Assembly: GCA_938743325.2 (NCBI GenBank)
Contig: OW568894.1
Location: 62,001 to 126,000, forward strand
Direction of reading: 5' to 3'
Length of the DNA stretch: 64,000 bases
DNA from: Pycnococcus provasolii
Lineage: Eukaryota > Chlorophyta > Pseudoscourfieldiophyceae > Pseudoscourfieldiales > Pycnococcaceae
Made by a program: the position numbers and the translations under genes. This document shows positions 55,031 to 64,000 of the stretch, piece by piece. Positions within the stretch are counted from its first letter, which is position 1, and every line of letters starts with the position of its first letter. The notes beneath the pieces are model-generated. The model was not told the origin of the DNA and did no database searches. It was given only the letters and a program-made list of their open reading frames with translations.

Positions 55031-56404
55031 ATGGTGCGTACAGGGGTGTCGGACGACGAGGGCGTGCTCGCGACGTCCGCGGACGTCTCAAGTGGTGCGT
55101 CGGCGGACACTGTCGTCTCTGCCGCGGGTCAGAAACTCAAACAAGGAGGAACGGACGCCGCACAGCTCAACGACGCAAACAGCGACGGTGCCGTCCTACC
55201 TCGCGAGTCCATCAACGCGCACATACACAACCTGTACGTCAGGCAGGACTTCGACGAGTGCCTCAAGGTGATTGAAGACGCCGTCGACAAGTACGAAGGA
55301 CTCTGCGAATACCCCATCTACGTCAAGGCGCTCATCAAAAGGCAGACGGGACAGATCGCCGAGTCGCTGCAGCTCTTCCAGAAGGCGACGTGCCTCAACC
55401 CGCACAACATCGCGAACCTGAAGCAGGTCGGGCGCTCGCTCTACCTGCTCGGGAAGCACAAGGCGGCCATCGACGTGTACGAGGAGGCGAACCGCATCGG
55501 CGTCGACGACTGGGAAATCTACCACAACGCAGGTCTGTGCTACATGTACCTCAAGGCTTACGAGCTCGCCATCGAGAACTTTCGAAGCGCAAACCAGCTG
55601 CACCGGCACGACAGCACGTACCTGCAGCTGGGCAAGGTGTACACGCTCATGGAGAACTACAAGGGCGCCATCGACGTTTACCTCGAGGCGCTCGAGTTCA
55701 GCCCGGAGAACCCGGACATCTTGACCACCATCGGACTGCTGTACCTGCGTCTCGGCGAGAACTACCGCGCGTTCGACTTCCTTGGCAACTCGCTGACGCA
55801 CGACCCGAAGAACCCGAAGACGATCTTGGCTGCAGGTTCCATCATTCAGGACCACTCCGACATGGATGTCGCACTCATCAAGTACCGCGTCGCCGCGGTG
55901 CACACGCCCAACTCGGCGCAGCTGTGGAACAACGTCGGCATGTGCTTCTTCGGCAAGCAGCGTTTCATCGCGAGCATCGCGTGCCTGAAGCGCGCGTTGT
56001 ACCTCGACCCGTTCGAGTGGATCATCAGCTACAACCTCGGCCTCGTGCACTTGAACACCGGCCAGTACGCGTCGGCGTTCCACTTCTTCTCCGCGTCGGT
56101 GAACCTCAAGCCGGACTTCCCGTCGAGCTACATGTACCTCGCCATCACCTTGGCAAAGCTCGACGACTTCGAGAACTCGTGCTCGGCGTACGAGAAGGCG
56201 ATCGAGATGGAGAGCGACCACCTCTTCCACCTCAACTACGCTCTCACTCTCGCGTCCAACGGCGAATTCGCCAAGGCGAGACAACAGTATGACCACGCAT
56301 TCCGCATCTTCGAGGGTCTCGACGACGACTCGAAGGGTGCGGACATGGAAGTTGTAGAACAGTTTGACACGTTGAAGGTCGCACTCGAACAGAGCGGTGC
56401 TTAA
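55031..56404 (+). CDS. BBS4: BBSome subunit BBS4
   Basis: TPR protein of about 457 residues. After a disordered start (1-55), about ten TPRs run from 'INAHIHNLYVRQDFDECLKVIED' (about 58) to 'LFHLNYALTLASNGEFAKARQQYDHAFRIF' (about 405-435). Segments such as 'NIANLKQVGRSLYLLGKHKAAIDVYEEA' and 'DWEIYHNAGLCYMYLKAYELAIENF' are characteristic of BBS4. The BBSome is the IFT cargo adaptor that exports membrane proteins from cilia. ATG 55031, single exon, length slightly under the animal 519 aa. The stop is only 21 bp from the stop of the convergent ECD gene, so the mRNA 3' ends must overlap. Confidence 0.92.
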   Translation: MVRTGVSDDEGVLATSADVSSGASADTVVSAAGQKLKQGGTDAAQLNDANSDGAVLPRESINAHIHNLYVRQDFDECLKVIEDAVDKYEGLCEYPIYVKALIKRQTGQIAESLQLFQKATCLNPHNIANLKQVGRSLYLLGKHKAAIDVYEEANRIGVDDWEIYHNAGLCYMYLKAYELAIENFRSANQLHRHDSTYLQLGKVYTLMENYKGAIDVYLEALEFSPENPDILTTIGLLYLRLGENYRAFDFLGNSLTHDPKNPKTILAAGSIIQDHSDMDVALIKYRVAAVHTPNSAQLWNNVGMCFFGKQRFIASIACLKRALYLDPFEWIISYNLGLVHLNTGQYASAFHFFSASVNLKPDFPSSYMYLAITLAKLDDFENSCSAYEKAIEMESDHLFHLNYALTLASNGEFAKARQQYDHAFRIFEGLDDDSKGADMEVVEQFDTLKVALEQSGA

Positions 56405-56425
56405 GTATATGTAAATGGCTTTATG

Positions 56426-56574
56426 TTACAAAGGGTCGGGTAGCTGACCACCAAACATCTTGGCGAATGTGCCGACTGGTCCTGGAAGTCCGCCTTGCGC
56501 GCCAAAGCTCTTCAGCAGATTCTCAAGCAAGTTGTGGTCGTTGTCGCCATCATCATCGCCTTCGCCACGGCTGC

Positions 56575-56608
<34 letters not shown>

Positions 56609-56622
56609 TTCACCACGGCTGC

Positions 56623-56653
<31 letters not shown>

Positions 56654-58336
56654 TTCACCTCCAGCAGCGCGCCAAGCGTCGTCGCCGAGTGCCATTCGAA
56701 GCTCGTTTACGAACGAGTCGGGATCAAAGCCTGGCTCGCCTCCCGATAAACCTGACGAAGTCTCGGCAAAATTTGAGAAGGCGTCGGCAACCGCGGCGGT
56801 GTCAAGAGCCGCCGTTTCCATGCTGACATCATGATTTGTTCTCTCCGCCATATGTGCATCGGAAACGTGAAGCCAGTCCTCTTCGTCAGCCGGAGGAATT
56901 TGTCGCAGACTTGCGGCAATTTCGGGAATGTCGCCCCATGCACAACTGGGAGTAACGGCTGTGCCATCGCTGTCCATGGTCGGTGAGGCAGAGAGTGCTT
57001 TCGCAGCTGTACTTGACGGAGCATTGCGGGCACGCGCCATTGCGTCGAGATGCCGCACGGGATCGCCGCTGTGATCCTTTCCATGTTCGCTCGCGGCAGA
57101 CGACATGTCACCCACGTCGCCTTCTCTTGCACTGGTAGCAAGCATTTCCATGCCCATCCCGATTGCAATGCCAAGGTGCATGGCGTTCGCAGCTTTGGAA
57201 TTTGCAGAAGTTACGGCGCCAGTCGCGTACGACGCATGCCACCACGCGCTCTTCCTAGGTGGCACAAATTCGGTCCCAGATAGCGCCTGCCAGCGAGCGA
57301 ACGTGAGGCGCGGCACTGTCACGCGGCAAGCGACAAACTTCTGCTGAAATTCCGCACTGTCGTCGCCGCAACCGCTCTTCGCCATGTTGCAACCCGCCAC
57401 CATATCGTCAGGCCCACGCGCCAAGAATGCTTCCATCGCCGCGCCAGCCAGCCAAGGGTGTGATTTGATTGCCCGTTCTGTTGCGGCGGGGATGACGGCG
57501 TGCGCGGCATGCGCCCTTCCCGTATCCTTGCGCGCCATGTGTATTCTTTTTTGCACGCACGCCCAGATTTCCGGCACGTCTGCTTGCTTGGACCGCGCAT
57601 ACGTCAGAAGGGCGTCGAGTCCTTCGTTCGGCGGGCAGTCGTCTGGAGAGACGAGACGCCACGACCCGTTGCAAGCGAACGACCTTGTTGTGGTGTCTTC
57701 CGGGCTGTCCGCCCAGGTTGGCAGGTGGTCCGCCGCTTCGATGAGCGCGAAGTCGCCGTCGTTATCCCACACCGCCGCGATTGCGCCTGGTACTTTCTTT
57801 GTGATGTCGACGATTAAGTCGAGCGCGACCCACGCGTCGTCGACACATCCCCCGGTGTCCACGCTTGCCCACAGGTGCGGTACCGCTACGTACGGCGACC
57901 GTCCCGCGGCGTGGTCGACGTGTTTGTAGTCGGGGTACGTAATAATACGCCTGAATCCTCTTCTCTTCGAAGCCGAAGAGGGTGAAGCCATGGAAGGCGG
58001 AACGAATGCGTGGAGCGTAAGTGCCTGAGCCGTCCAGCAGTGTTCCAATGACCGCGACGCAATGATAGAGAGACACGTATGAAGAAACGAACGGATGTGT
58101 TCGACGGACGACGCATGATTCTGTAAGACAGGTGAGTCAGCCACAGCCACAGGAACGGCACCAGCACCAGGAGGAGGCAGAATACAAACTTCGACAAACG
58201 ACGACTGACAAGCTGATGGATTTGCATTCTCAAATAACAAACCAGAAGAAGAAGGAGGAGGCGCACCACCACACTCCTCCTCCGCATGAGCCGCATAAGC
58301 CGCATACGCAGCATCCGCATCCGCCGCCGCCGACAT
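56426..58336 (-). CDS. ECD: Ecdysoneless/SGT1 homologue (ECD)
   Basis: About 636 aa. The conserved ECD core is recognisable: 'VAVPHLWASVDTGGCVDDAWVALDLIVDITKKVPGAIAAVWDNDGDFALIEAADHLPTW' (about 150-210), then 'GRAHAAHAVIPAATERAIKSHPWLAGAAMEAFLARGP' (about 280-318) and 'KAANAMHLGIAIGMGMEML' (about 395). ECD proteins work in pre-mRNA splicing (PRPF8 binding) and transcription in animals and yeast. The C-terminal part carries two Asp runs separated by GSRGEG (about 560-600), encoded by GTC-repeat DNA at 56570-56655, an acidic activation-like tail. The N-terminus has an Ala/Tyr repeat ('DAAYAAYAAHA'). ATG 58336. Confidence 0.88.
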
Positions 58337-58393
58337 CGCGCAGATACCTTTGAACGAGGGAACAAAAAAACAGAAAAAAACAGGGGCGGAGGA

Positions 58394-58480
58394 GACCCTT
58401 AAGAACCCTAACCCAGGGGATAACCCTATCGTAACCCAGTAAACCCTAACCCCAGTACATCTCTCGTAACCCTAACCCAA
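58394..58480. repeat. Scattered telomere-like CCCTAA motifs
   Basis: Five to six copies of AACCCTAACCC in 90 bp of the divergent spacer between ECD and the unknown gene at 58705. Two C-runs (about 58515-58555) follow. No gene in 58337-58704. Confidence 0.75.
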
Positions 58481-58704
58481 TGATTCCTATTTTCCTCAAA
58501 CGACAACGGTGTATCCCCCCCCCCCGGGCCCCCCCCCCCCCCGGCAGCCCGGGCATTGGGACCCCGAGCCCAAACAAGTGCGCATTTTCCAACCCAAACA
58601 ACTTTTGTGTTGCTTTTGCGCCGCCGTTCCCTCCCTTCCTCCGTGGCACTTTTCATTATCCCAAACAAACTACACAAGCACAAGCACCAAGCGAGTTATC
58701 AGGC

Positions 58705-59322
58705 ATGCCCGCTGGTGGGTCCCCTATCACAACTAGAGAAGATGCCGAGGGGGATGCCGTGCGTGAGTTCACACCGCGCGATGCCTCCAGGACATATGCA
58801 GGTGCCGCCGACGACCCGTTCGCACGCCTCGACCTCAAACCGGGGGAGACGTCGGTGGACCCGTACCGACCGCGTGTCAACAACCCTCTGGGATTCCTCA
58901 AGCGCATGATGAAGTCTGAGAAAGCACAAGCAGGTGCGCCCGAATTCGCGGATAAACCGCCCGTGTCGAGAATGAAGGAGTACCTGCGTGACCCGGCGCT
59001 CGTCACGCACGACCCCGCGCAGCCGTTCGGGGAACTCGCGGAACGAGACCGACTCATCGAACAGCAGAAATACAAAGCGCTGTGGGGAGGGCAAGACGGG
59101 CCAGTCAACCAAGGCACGTGGACGACGTTCATGTTCGGGGAAAGGAGGCGGCGTCTCGCGCAAAACAGCAACGAACGAGAACAGGACGACCACAGAGTTC
59201 TCGGAACGTGTCCACTCAGCAGTAGCCTAGCGGCGTGCGAGTGGCGCGTCGTCGACGAGAGCGAAATTGAAGACACGGCTTTCCCACCCAGGAACCGAAT
59301 CAACATCGCATTCAAGAGCTGA
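58705..59322 (+). CDS. Hypothetical protein, conserved-looking
   Basis: About 205 residues from ATG 58705 ('MPAGGSPITTRED'). Mostly hydrophilic: 'DDPFARLDLKPGETSVDPYRPRVNNPLGFLKRMMKSEK' (about 50-90), 'RMKEYLRDPALVTHDPAQPFGEL', and 'WTTFMFGERRRRLAQNSNERE'. Good C-ending codon use supports it as real. No family recognised. The frame extends upstream to 58480 but that part is Pro/Arg biased leader. Small hydrophilic proteins of this kind include axonemal inner proteins, but nothing here proves that. Convergent with the TFIIA gene, 147 bp. Confidence 0.65.
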   Translation: MPAGGSPITTREDAEGDAVREFTPRDASRTYAGAADDPFARLDLKPGETSVDPYRPRVNNPLGFLKRMMKSEKAQAGAPEFADKPPVSRMKEYLRDPALVTHDPAQPFGELAERDRLIEQQKYKALWGGQDGPVNQGTWTTFMFGERRRRLAQNSNEREQDDHRVLGTCPLSSSLAACEWRVVDESEIEDTAFPPRNRINIAFKS

Positions 59323-59469
59323 CGATCCAAAAAAAAAACACGAAACAAAAGTCGCTCATCCTTCCCTTTTTTTGGTGTTGCATCACGAAGCGTGTAACAA
59401 CCCGGTTTGTTTTTCCTGGTTGGTTTCAAAAGAATTACATTCAAACAAAAGTAAGTGGCCAGTTCGAGG

Positions 59470-60168
59470 CTAGAACTGCAACTCAGCCTTCGCCGTAGAG
59501 AATGGGACGTCGCGGCCGTTCACGTGCACGACGCCCGCCTTTAACGCGATGCGCCACTTTCCTTTGGCGTGGTGAACGCTTTCGTACTGCGCAAGCAAGA
59601 GGTCCTTCGTCGCGAGGGCAGCCTCGTCGTCGTCGTCGTCGTCGTCGCTATTCAAGTCGTCGCCGTCGTCGTCGTCGTCTTCTGCAGCAGCCGTTGCTGC
59701 AGCCCCTTCCCCTCCGGCGTCCTCGTCTTCCCGTTTGCGCTTCGTTCCCGCCGCCGCCGCTGCCGCCGCCGCTGCCTCCTTCTGCGGTTCCTCCGACGGC
59801 TGTGTCGCCGCTGCCAGCGCGTGTGCGCTTGTATCCGGCGCCGCGGAAGACAAAGGCGCCGACCGAGGCACCGTTTCTGGCACAGACCCTGAGTTAGGAG
59901 GGACTGCAGCTGCATGAGTGATCGCAGGAGTCGCCGTCGCCGTCGCCCCAGGCGCAGGTGCGATTCCTGCTTGTTCGATTTTCAACATCCAGGTTTTTTT
60001 CAGCATGTCGAGTTCGAGTTCCCCCGCCCCTTCTTGGAAGAACACCGGACGAAGACTTGCAATGACGTGGTTGATGACATTCAAATACGACGCGTGTGCG
60101 GAGAAGTGAAGTCCTGAGACAGCAGGAGGGGCAGGAGGAGGGTCAGGCCTGGATCCTGGTGGCGCCAT
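59470..60168 (-). CDS. GTF2A1: Transcription factor TFIIA large (alpha/beta) subunit
   Basis: N-terminal helical-bundle segment (about 22-65, 'YLNVINHVIASLRPVFFQEGAGELELDMLKKTWMLKI') and C-terminal beta-barrel segment (about 195-232, 'DLLLAQYESVHHAKGKWRIALKAGVVHVNGRDVPFSTAKAELQF') are the two conserved ends of TFIIA alpha/beta, joined by a low-complexity linker with acidic Asp runs (about 135-190). TFIIA stabilises TBP on the TATA box. ATG 60168 ('MAPPGSRPD') gives 232 aa. Divergent from TMEM208 (181 bp between ATGs). Linker shorter than the human one. Confidence 0.93.
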   Translation of the reverse strand: MAPPGSRPDPPPAPPAVSGLHFSAHASYLNVINHVIASLRPVFFQEGAGELELDMLKKTWMLKIEQAGIAPAPGATATATPAITHAAAVPPNSGSVPETVPRSAPLSSAAPDTSAHALAAATQPSEEPQKEAAAAAAAAAGTKRKREDEDAGGEGAAATAAAEDDDDDGDDLNSDDDDDDDEAALATKDLLLAQYESVHHAKGKWRIALKAGVVHVNGRDVPFSTAKAELQF

Positions 60169-60349
60169 GTTTGTTTGTGGTGTTGGGAAAGAAATAAAAA
60201 TAAAAATGAGCTGATCCACCCTACTCTTAAAAAAAGGTTTTATTAGCCGAGGAAACAGCCAATAATAAAACCCTAATTAGCCCTCTCCTTTCAGGTTAGG
60301 GGTTGGCGCGTTCCGCAATTCTCATTCTCAGCCGAGCCGTTCGTTCGTC

Positions 60350-60880
60350 ATGGCGGGCGCGTCTCGCAAGCGTATCCATGAGAGCAACAAGGCACACACG
60401 CGCTTGCTGCTTATAACTGTAGGGGCAAGCCTACTTGTGCAAGTGCTCAAGTTCTACTTCACTCGGAGGAGTAGTACCTATAGCACAAGTTATAGCGTTA
60501 TTATAGCACTGGCTTGCGAGCTCGCTTTGGCAACGACGTGCTACCTCTACATCGCTGCCGCCGCCAAACCGCTCGTCAGTCCCTCGGGCGAAATCATCGA
60601 CGCAGGAACTGACGTCAAGGCGAGAGCGGGAACGGGAGGCGCAATCAGCTACGCGCACGACGGACTCTACATATCCGTTGCCGCTATGGCACTCGCTACC
60701 ATCAGCACGTGGTTTCACGCACTCATGCTTTTGCCGCCGGCGTTCGGACTCTACCTAGCTTGGAAGTACATCATTGCGCCTTACGTCTTCACGCCGACGG
60801 AGAAGGAGAGACCGGAGACGGCGGCGGAGAAAAAAGCGAGAGAAAAACGCGAAAGAAAGGAGAGGAAATGGGGCAGATGA
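60350..60880 (+). CDS. TMEM208: TMEM208/SND2-type ER membrane protein
   Basis: 176 aa with about four hydrophobic segments ('LLITVGASLLVQVLKFYF', 'YSVIIALACELALATTCYLYIA', 'LYISVAAMALATISTWFHAL', 'LPPAFGLYLAWKYIIAPYVF') and a basic C-terminus ('EKKAREKRERKERKWGR'). 'SPSGEIIDAGTDVKAR' and the 'FGLYLAWKYIIAPY' segment match the TMEM208/Env10 family. In the SRP-independent SND pathway it helps insert tail-anchored proteins into the ER. ATG 60350 in CATGG context; convergent with IFT88 (about 200 bp). Confidence 0.88.
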   Translation: MAGASRKRIHESNKAHTRLLLITVGASLLVQVLKFYFTRRSSTYSTSYSVIIALACELALATTCYLYIAAAAKPLVSPSGEIIDAGTDVKARAGTGGAISYAHDGLYISVAAMALATISTWFHALMLLPPAFGLYLAWKYIIAPYVFTPTEKERPETAAEKKAREKRERKERKWGR

Positions 60881-61081
60881 CGCGGCGGCGCATAGGACGG
60901 AGCAAACGTATCGTAAGTACAGTACAATCAAAGAAACATGTTTTGTAACGTAATAGAGTTTCAGCGGTCGTCCATTCACACCGTGTACCATACCTATACC
61001 TAGTATTGCCACAGAGAGACAATTAAGAATTAAGAATTAAGAATTAAGAACGCTGTTGTTATATATTTAAAAAAGCTAAGG

Positions 61082-63454
61082 TCAGTCAAAGCCGGGAAGA
61101 AGGTCGTCTCCGAGAACCTCGTTGCCCCACTCGTCGCCGCCACCTCCGCCGCCTGGTGCCGGCTCTCCGGCGCCTGAAGCGAGCCTTTGCTCCTTGTGCG
61201 GCGCCTGGAACGGCGAAGGCGGCTCCGCAGCCGGTGGCGCCGTCATGGCAAAGTCGCTCAATCCTGCACCGCCGCCCCGATCTTCGCTCCAGCCCGCGGG
61301 CATGAACTCCCCAGCTCCAGGTCCGTCGGCTGGGGCAGCCGCCACCTCTGCCGCCAATCGCTCCGCCTTTCTCAGCTTCACCACGTACTCGTGCACCTCC
61401 TCCTTCAGGCCGAGGTCCGTGCACAGGTGCACGAGGTATCGCAGGCATTCGACGTTGTGCGGGTGGTGCTTGTGAATGTCGCGGTACTTGTTCATCGACA
61501 GCGCGTAGTTGCCCACGCGGCGGTAGCAGGATGCCACCATAAGCTGCCACTTCACCTCGCTCGGCTGAATGCGACTTGCAAGGTCGAAGTACGGGATCGC
61601 CTTCTCGTACACCTCGTTCTTGACGTGATACGCGCCAAGCCAGCTGATGACGTCCATATTCACGGGGAACGTGCGATGCGCCTCGCTGTAGTAGTGCAGA
61701 GCACGCCCCTCGTCGCCGGTCTTTGAGTGTATGCTCCCCATGAATGCGAGAATGCCTGGGTCGTGTGGAACCATCGTCGCGAGAACGTCGAGCCACTTAA
61801 GAGCCTGGCGAAACTGTCCAAGAGCGTCGTAGCAAGCCGCCACCTGGTACAACGTCTCAACGCTCTTCGGCACGAGTCGATTCAGCTTGGAAAATGCGTG
61901 CAGTGCAGCCTGCCAGTCGCCGAGCTTTCCGTGCGCGAGTCCGAGATTGTAGATAGCCTCAGCGCAGTCAGCTTCCACGCCGACAGCCTCAAGATACGCG
62001 TTCCTGGCCGCGGCGAAGTCGGCGCGCGCGTACGCGCAGTTGCCCTGATTCACGAGCGCGTTGGCATTGTAGCGGTCGTAGTCCACCGCGGTGTCGGCGT
62101 ACTTCTGCGCCTCGTCCACGTTGCCCTCGAGAAAGTGCAGGAAGCTCAGGTTCGTTGCGACACGCGTGCGCAGTGCAAGCTCCTTCTTCTCGAACTTCTT
62201 GAGCTCGCTGACGGCACTCTCGAAGTCGCGCCTCTCGAGGTGGGCGATCGCCTTCGCCATCTCCACCTCCGCGCCGAGCTGCGACATACCCGCCGACTTG
62301 ATCTGCTCCGCACACCAGTCGTAGCCTTTCTCGTACCCTGGATCCGTTCCGGTGGAGGGGAAGATGCTCGGTGCAATCAGACGCGCGGCGGATATCGTCA
62401 GGCGGTGCGCAAGGATCTTCTGCCTTCTCATCTCGTCGTGCAGATCATCCGAGTGCATCGGCGTGTCGAGCTCCACGTCCGTCTCGCCGGAATCATCCGT
62501 TTCGAACGGCGCAGGAACGCTGAGAAGCTGCGTGAATGCCTGCCTCATTTTCTCACGATCGCCGAGCGCGTAGCAGCAGACGACGAGGTTGAATCCCGTC
62601 GCATGATCTGGGCAAGCCTCCATCACCGCGTCGTAGCTGTGCAAGGCATCCTGGTACTGCCCAAGCTTGGCAAACGCGTGTCCAATGTTGCGCATGATGC
62701 GAAACCGAACCTCCTTCGCCGTCGACGGCACCTGGTCGAGCGCCATGCGGTACATCTTGATGGCGTTCGGGTACCTCCTCTGCTCGAAGTAGCAGTTTCC
62801 CATGTTCACGCGCAGGCGTCCCGCGTGTCCAAACTGCTTGTTGCGAATGACGTGCGTGTACGTTTGCAGCGCCTCGGCATACAACGCATTTTTCTGGTAC
62901 ATGACGGCAAGGTTGAAGCACACGGCATATGTCAGGTCTATGTTCTGCGAGTCCTGCAGCCCGTGCTGTTCGCGCTGCTTGACGAGCAGGCGTTCCTTCT
63001 TTCCCGCCTCCTTTGCTTTTTCGAGTGCCATGCCGAGGTCGCCGTCGCGCGCGCACTGCGTGCTTTCCTCGAGGAGAGTGTTGACCTTGCGTTCGGTATC
63101 TCTGCACATCTCCTCCGGCCCGCTTTCGCTTCTCTTCTGGAGTGGCCCGCTCGTCGGCAGCGCGGGTCCCGTCGGCCCACTCCCTCCGAGCGGATCGAAG
63201 CCACCGGCTGCGCCTCTTCGACTTGCTGTTTTTGGCGCACTTTTGTATCCGGATCCCTTGTTGGAGGTCATAGGCCGTCCATCCTCCCCTCCGACGAGTG
63301 TTCCCGTTCCGGGCATGCCACTTCGACTTGCCATGCCTGACCCAGGCCGTCCGGAGAACGCGTTCTGCGCCGTGGGTTGTTGGCTATCCGTGACAGCGGC
63401 GTCCGCCACACCCGGCGCGTAGCCCGTGTACAGGTCACCGTCATCCTCCTGCAT
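61082..63454 (-). CDS. IFT88: Intraflagellar transport protein 88 (IFT-B)
   Basis: IFT-B core subunit for anterograde transport in cilia. The N-terminus (1-115) is low complexity ('GRPGSGMASRSGMPGTGTL', 'SNKGSGYKSAPKTASRRGA'). TPRs run from about 125 to 690: 'TYAVCFNLAVMYQKNALYAEALQTYTHVI', 'LRVNMGNCYFEQRRYPNAIKMYRMALDQVP', 'KIMNIGHAF'-type 'FRIMRNIGHAFAKLGQYQDALHSYDAVM', and later 'NALVNQGNCAYARADFAAARNAYLEAV'. The signature order agrees with IFT88/Tg737. A Gly/Ala/Pro tail (715-790) ends 'EWGNEVLGDDLLPGFD'. 790 aa, close to the ~780-830 of other IFT88. ATG 63454, single exon. Confidence 0.95.
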   Translation of the reverse strand: MQEDDGDLYTGYAPGVADAAVTDSQQPTAQNAFSGRPGSGMASRSGMPGTGTLVGGEDGRPMTSNKGSGYKSAPKTASRRGAAGGFDPLGGSGPTGPALPTSGPLQKRSESGPEEMCRDTERKVNTLLEESTQCARDGDLGMALEKAKEAGKKERLLVKQREQHGLQDSQNIDLTYAVCFNLAVMYQKNALYAEALQTYTHVIRNKQFGHAGRLRVNMGNCYFEQRRYPNAIKMYRMALDQVPSTAKEVRFRIMRNIGHAFAKLGQYQDALHSYDAVMEACPDHATGFNLVVCCYALGDREKMRQAFTQLLSVPAPFETDDSGETDVELDTPMHSDDLHDEMRRQKILAHRLTISAARLIAPSIFPSTGTDPGYEKGYDWCAEQIKSAGMSQLGAEVEMAKAIAHLERRDFESAVSELKKFEKKELALRTRVATNLSFLHFLEGNVDEAQKYADTAVDYDRYNANALVNQGNCAYARADFAAARNAYLEAVGVEADCAEAIYNLGLAHGKLGDWQAALHAFSKLNRLVPKSVETLYQVAACYDALGQFRQALKWLDVLATMVPHDPGILAFMGSIHSKTGDEGRALHYYSEAHRTFPVNMDVISWLGAYHVKNEVYEKAIPYFDLASRIQPSEVKWQLMVASCYRRVGNYALSMNKYRDIHKHHPHNVECLRYLVHLCTDLGLKEEVHEYVVKLRKAERLAAEVAAAPADGPGAGEFMPAGWSEDRGGGAGLSDFAMTAPPAAEPPSPFQAPHKEQRLASGAGEPAPGGGGGGDEWGNEVLGDDLLPGFD

Positions 63455-64000
63455 GGATCGTCAGATGTTACGTACGTGTTATTTGTATGTATATATATAT
63501 TTTTTTGTGTGTGTGTGTGAGTCAGAAAAGTTCCGCTTGTTAAGGTACAGCAAGGTGCTACGTGGCCAATGAACACCACGAAGAAAAACACGAAACATGA
63601 ACATTCAGGTCGTGGCCTCCTCCCCTTCCGCCCATAACTCGCTCCAAGCAAGAAGGAAAAGAAACAGGCCCGCCTGTCCCTATTCCTACTACAGAAAAAA
63701 GAACACATGACAAGCCGCAAAGTTCTTAGAAGCACACGCGAAGCAAAACCAGCCACTGCCGTTAATCACCACCACCCAATGCTGACACCACCACCAGATA
63801 CAAGGAAAACAGCGAGACGAGGAGAAACAGCCATTGCATGGCATTCACGTACCATGTTTCCCCAGGCAGGTTTCCCTAATTCTTGTCGTCAACAACAATG
63901 AGAGGAGTCTCAAGGGTCGAGGCGAAGCAGAAGCAGAAGCAGGCCGCGGGAAAGGGAAGAAGCGGTTGGTTGGGAGTCCAAGGATTCAACGCAACGTGTG
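63455..64000. other. Intergenic, upstream of IFT88, no gene seen
   Basis: A T/TA-rich then (TG)n stretch (about 63480-63522) lies upstream of IFT88. Beyond 63550 there is no supportable coding region; window ends at 64000. Confidence 0.55.

Noticed and set aside
55196-56296. 366-codon minus-strand frame opposite BBS4
   Set aside because: Antisense of TPR codons rich in C/G third positions; Val/Glu/Arg-biased translation without domain.
61727-63340. 537-codon plus-strand frame opposite IFT88
   Set aside because: Antisense shadow; IFT88 on the other strand has full TPR homology.
1-64000. CRISPR arrays, bacterial operons, ribosome binding sites
   Set aside because: No regularly spaced repeats with unique spacers; gene structure, introns and families are eukaryotic.

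Overview
The window is nuclear DNA of a flagellated, photosynthetic eukaryote. A small, intron-poor green alga (prasinophyte type) fits best. The evidence is: two clear GT-AG introns (47665-47962 and 52761-52842), a 5S rRNA gene with a Pol III T-run, interstitial TTAGGG-type repeats, plant-flavoured families (a MOS1/BAT2-N protein, a WS/DGAT acyltransferase with plant-like C-terminus, a probable plastid-targeted ICMT/PEMT-type methyltransferase), Copia, Mutator-like and tyrosine-recombinase elements, and a set of cilium genes. The lineage call is inference; eukaryote with cilia is firm. Coding sequence is GC-rich with C/G-ending codons, and genes are dense and mostly intron-free. Neighbours often form convergent pairs whose stop codons lie 20-220 bp apart.

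Layout. 1-7.5 kb: MOS1/BAT2-like protein (-), an isolated 5S rRNA gene (-), a long coiled-coil protein (+), a small unknown ORF (-). 7.5-15 kb: MYST acetyltransferase, the dynein-arm assembly factor DNAAF6 and IFT140. 15.3-16.9 kb: a compact tyrosine-recombinase element with split direct repeats. 17-20.5 kb: a RanBP2-type zinc-finger protein and an IQ-motif protein with a repetitive Thr/Ser/Val tail. 20.5-23.2 kb: a repeat nest (hAT-like MITE, 59-bp repeats, miniature LTR element, poly-G tracts). 23.3-29 kb: a 1,886-residue Dispatched-like RND/sterol-sensing protein. 29.3-34 kb: CIAPIN1/DRE2, an F-box/FIST protein and a WS/DGAT acyltransferase. 34-36 kb: Copia remnant and an unknown Cys/His protein. 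35.8-41 kb: exosome RRP41, a methyltransferase, a JmjC/cupin protein, a proline-rich unknown. 41-47 kb: fold-back repeats, a SET protein, a secreted Tyr/Gly-rich protein, an RCC1-type repeat protein. 47.5-53.7 kb: mitochondrial carrier (intron), type II membrane protein, MFS transporter (intron). 53.8-54.5 kb: a Mutator-like element with 10-bp target duplication. 55-63.5 kb: BBS4, ECD/SGT1, an unknown, TFIIA large subunit, TMEM208/SND2, IFT88.

Four genes act in one process: IFT140 (IFT-A), IFT88 (IFT-B), BBS4 (BBSome) and DNAAF6 (dynein-arm pre-assembly) all serve cilium building. The remaining genes are housekeeping (RNA decay, transcription, Fe-S assembly, ER insertion, transport) and do not form an operon-like pathway. 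The most unusual items are the recombinase element, the MYST enzyme that has lost two zinc ligands, the IQ/repeat-tail protein, and the FN3-bearing Dispatched-like protein.
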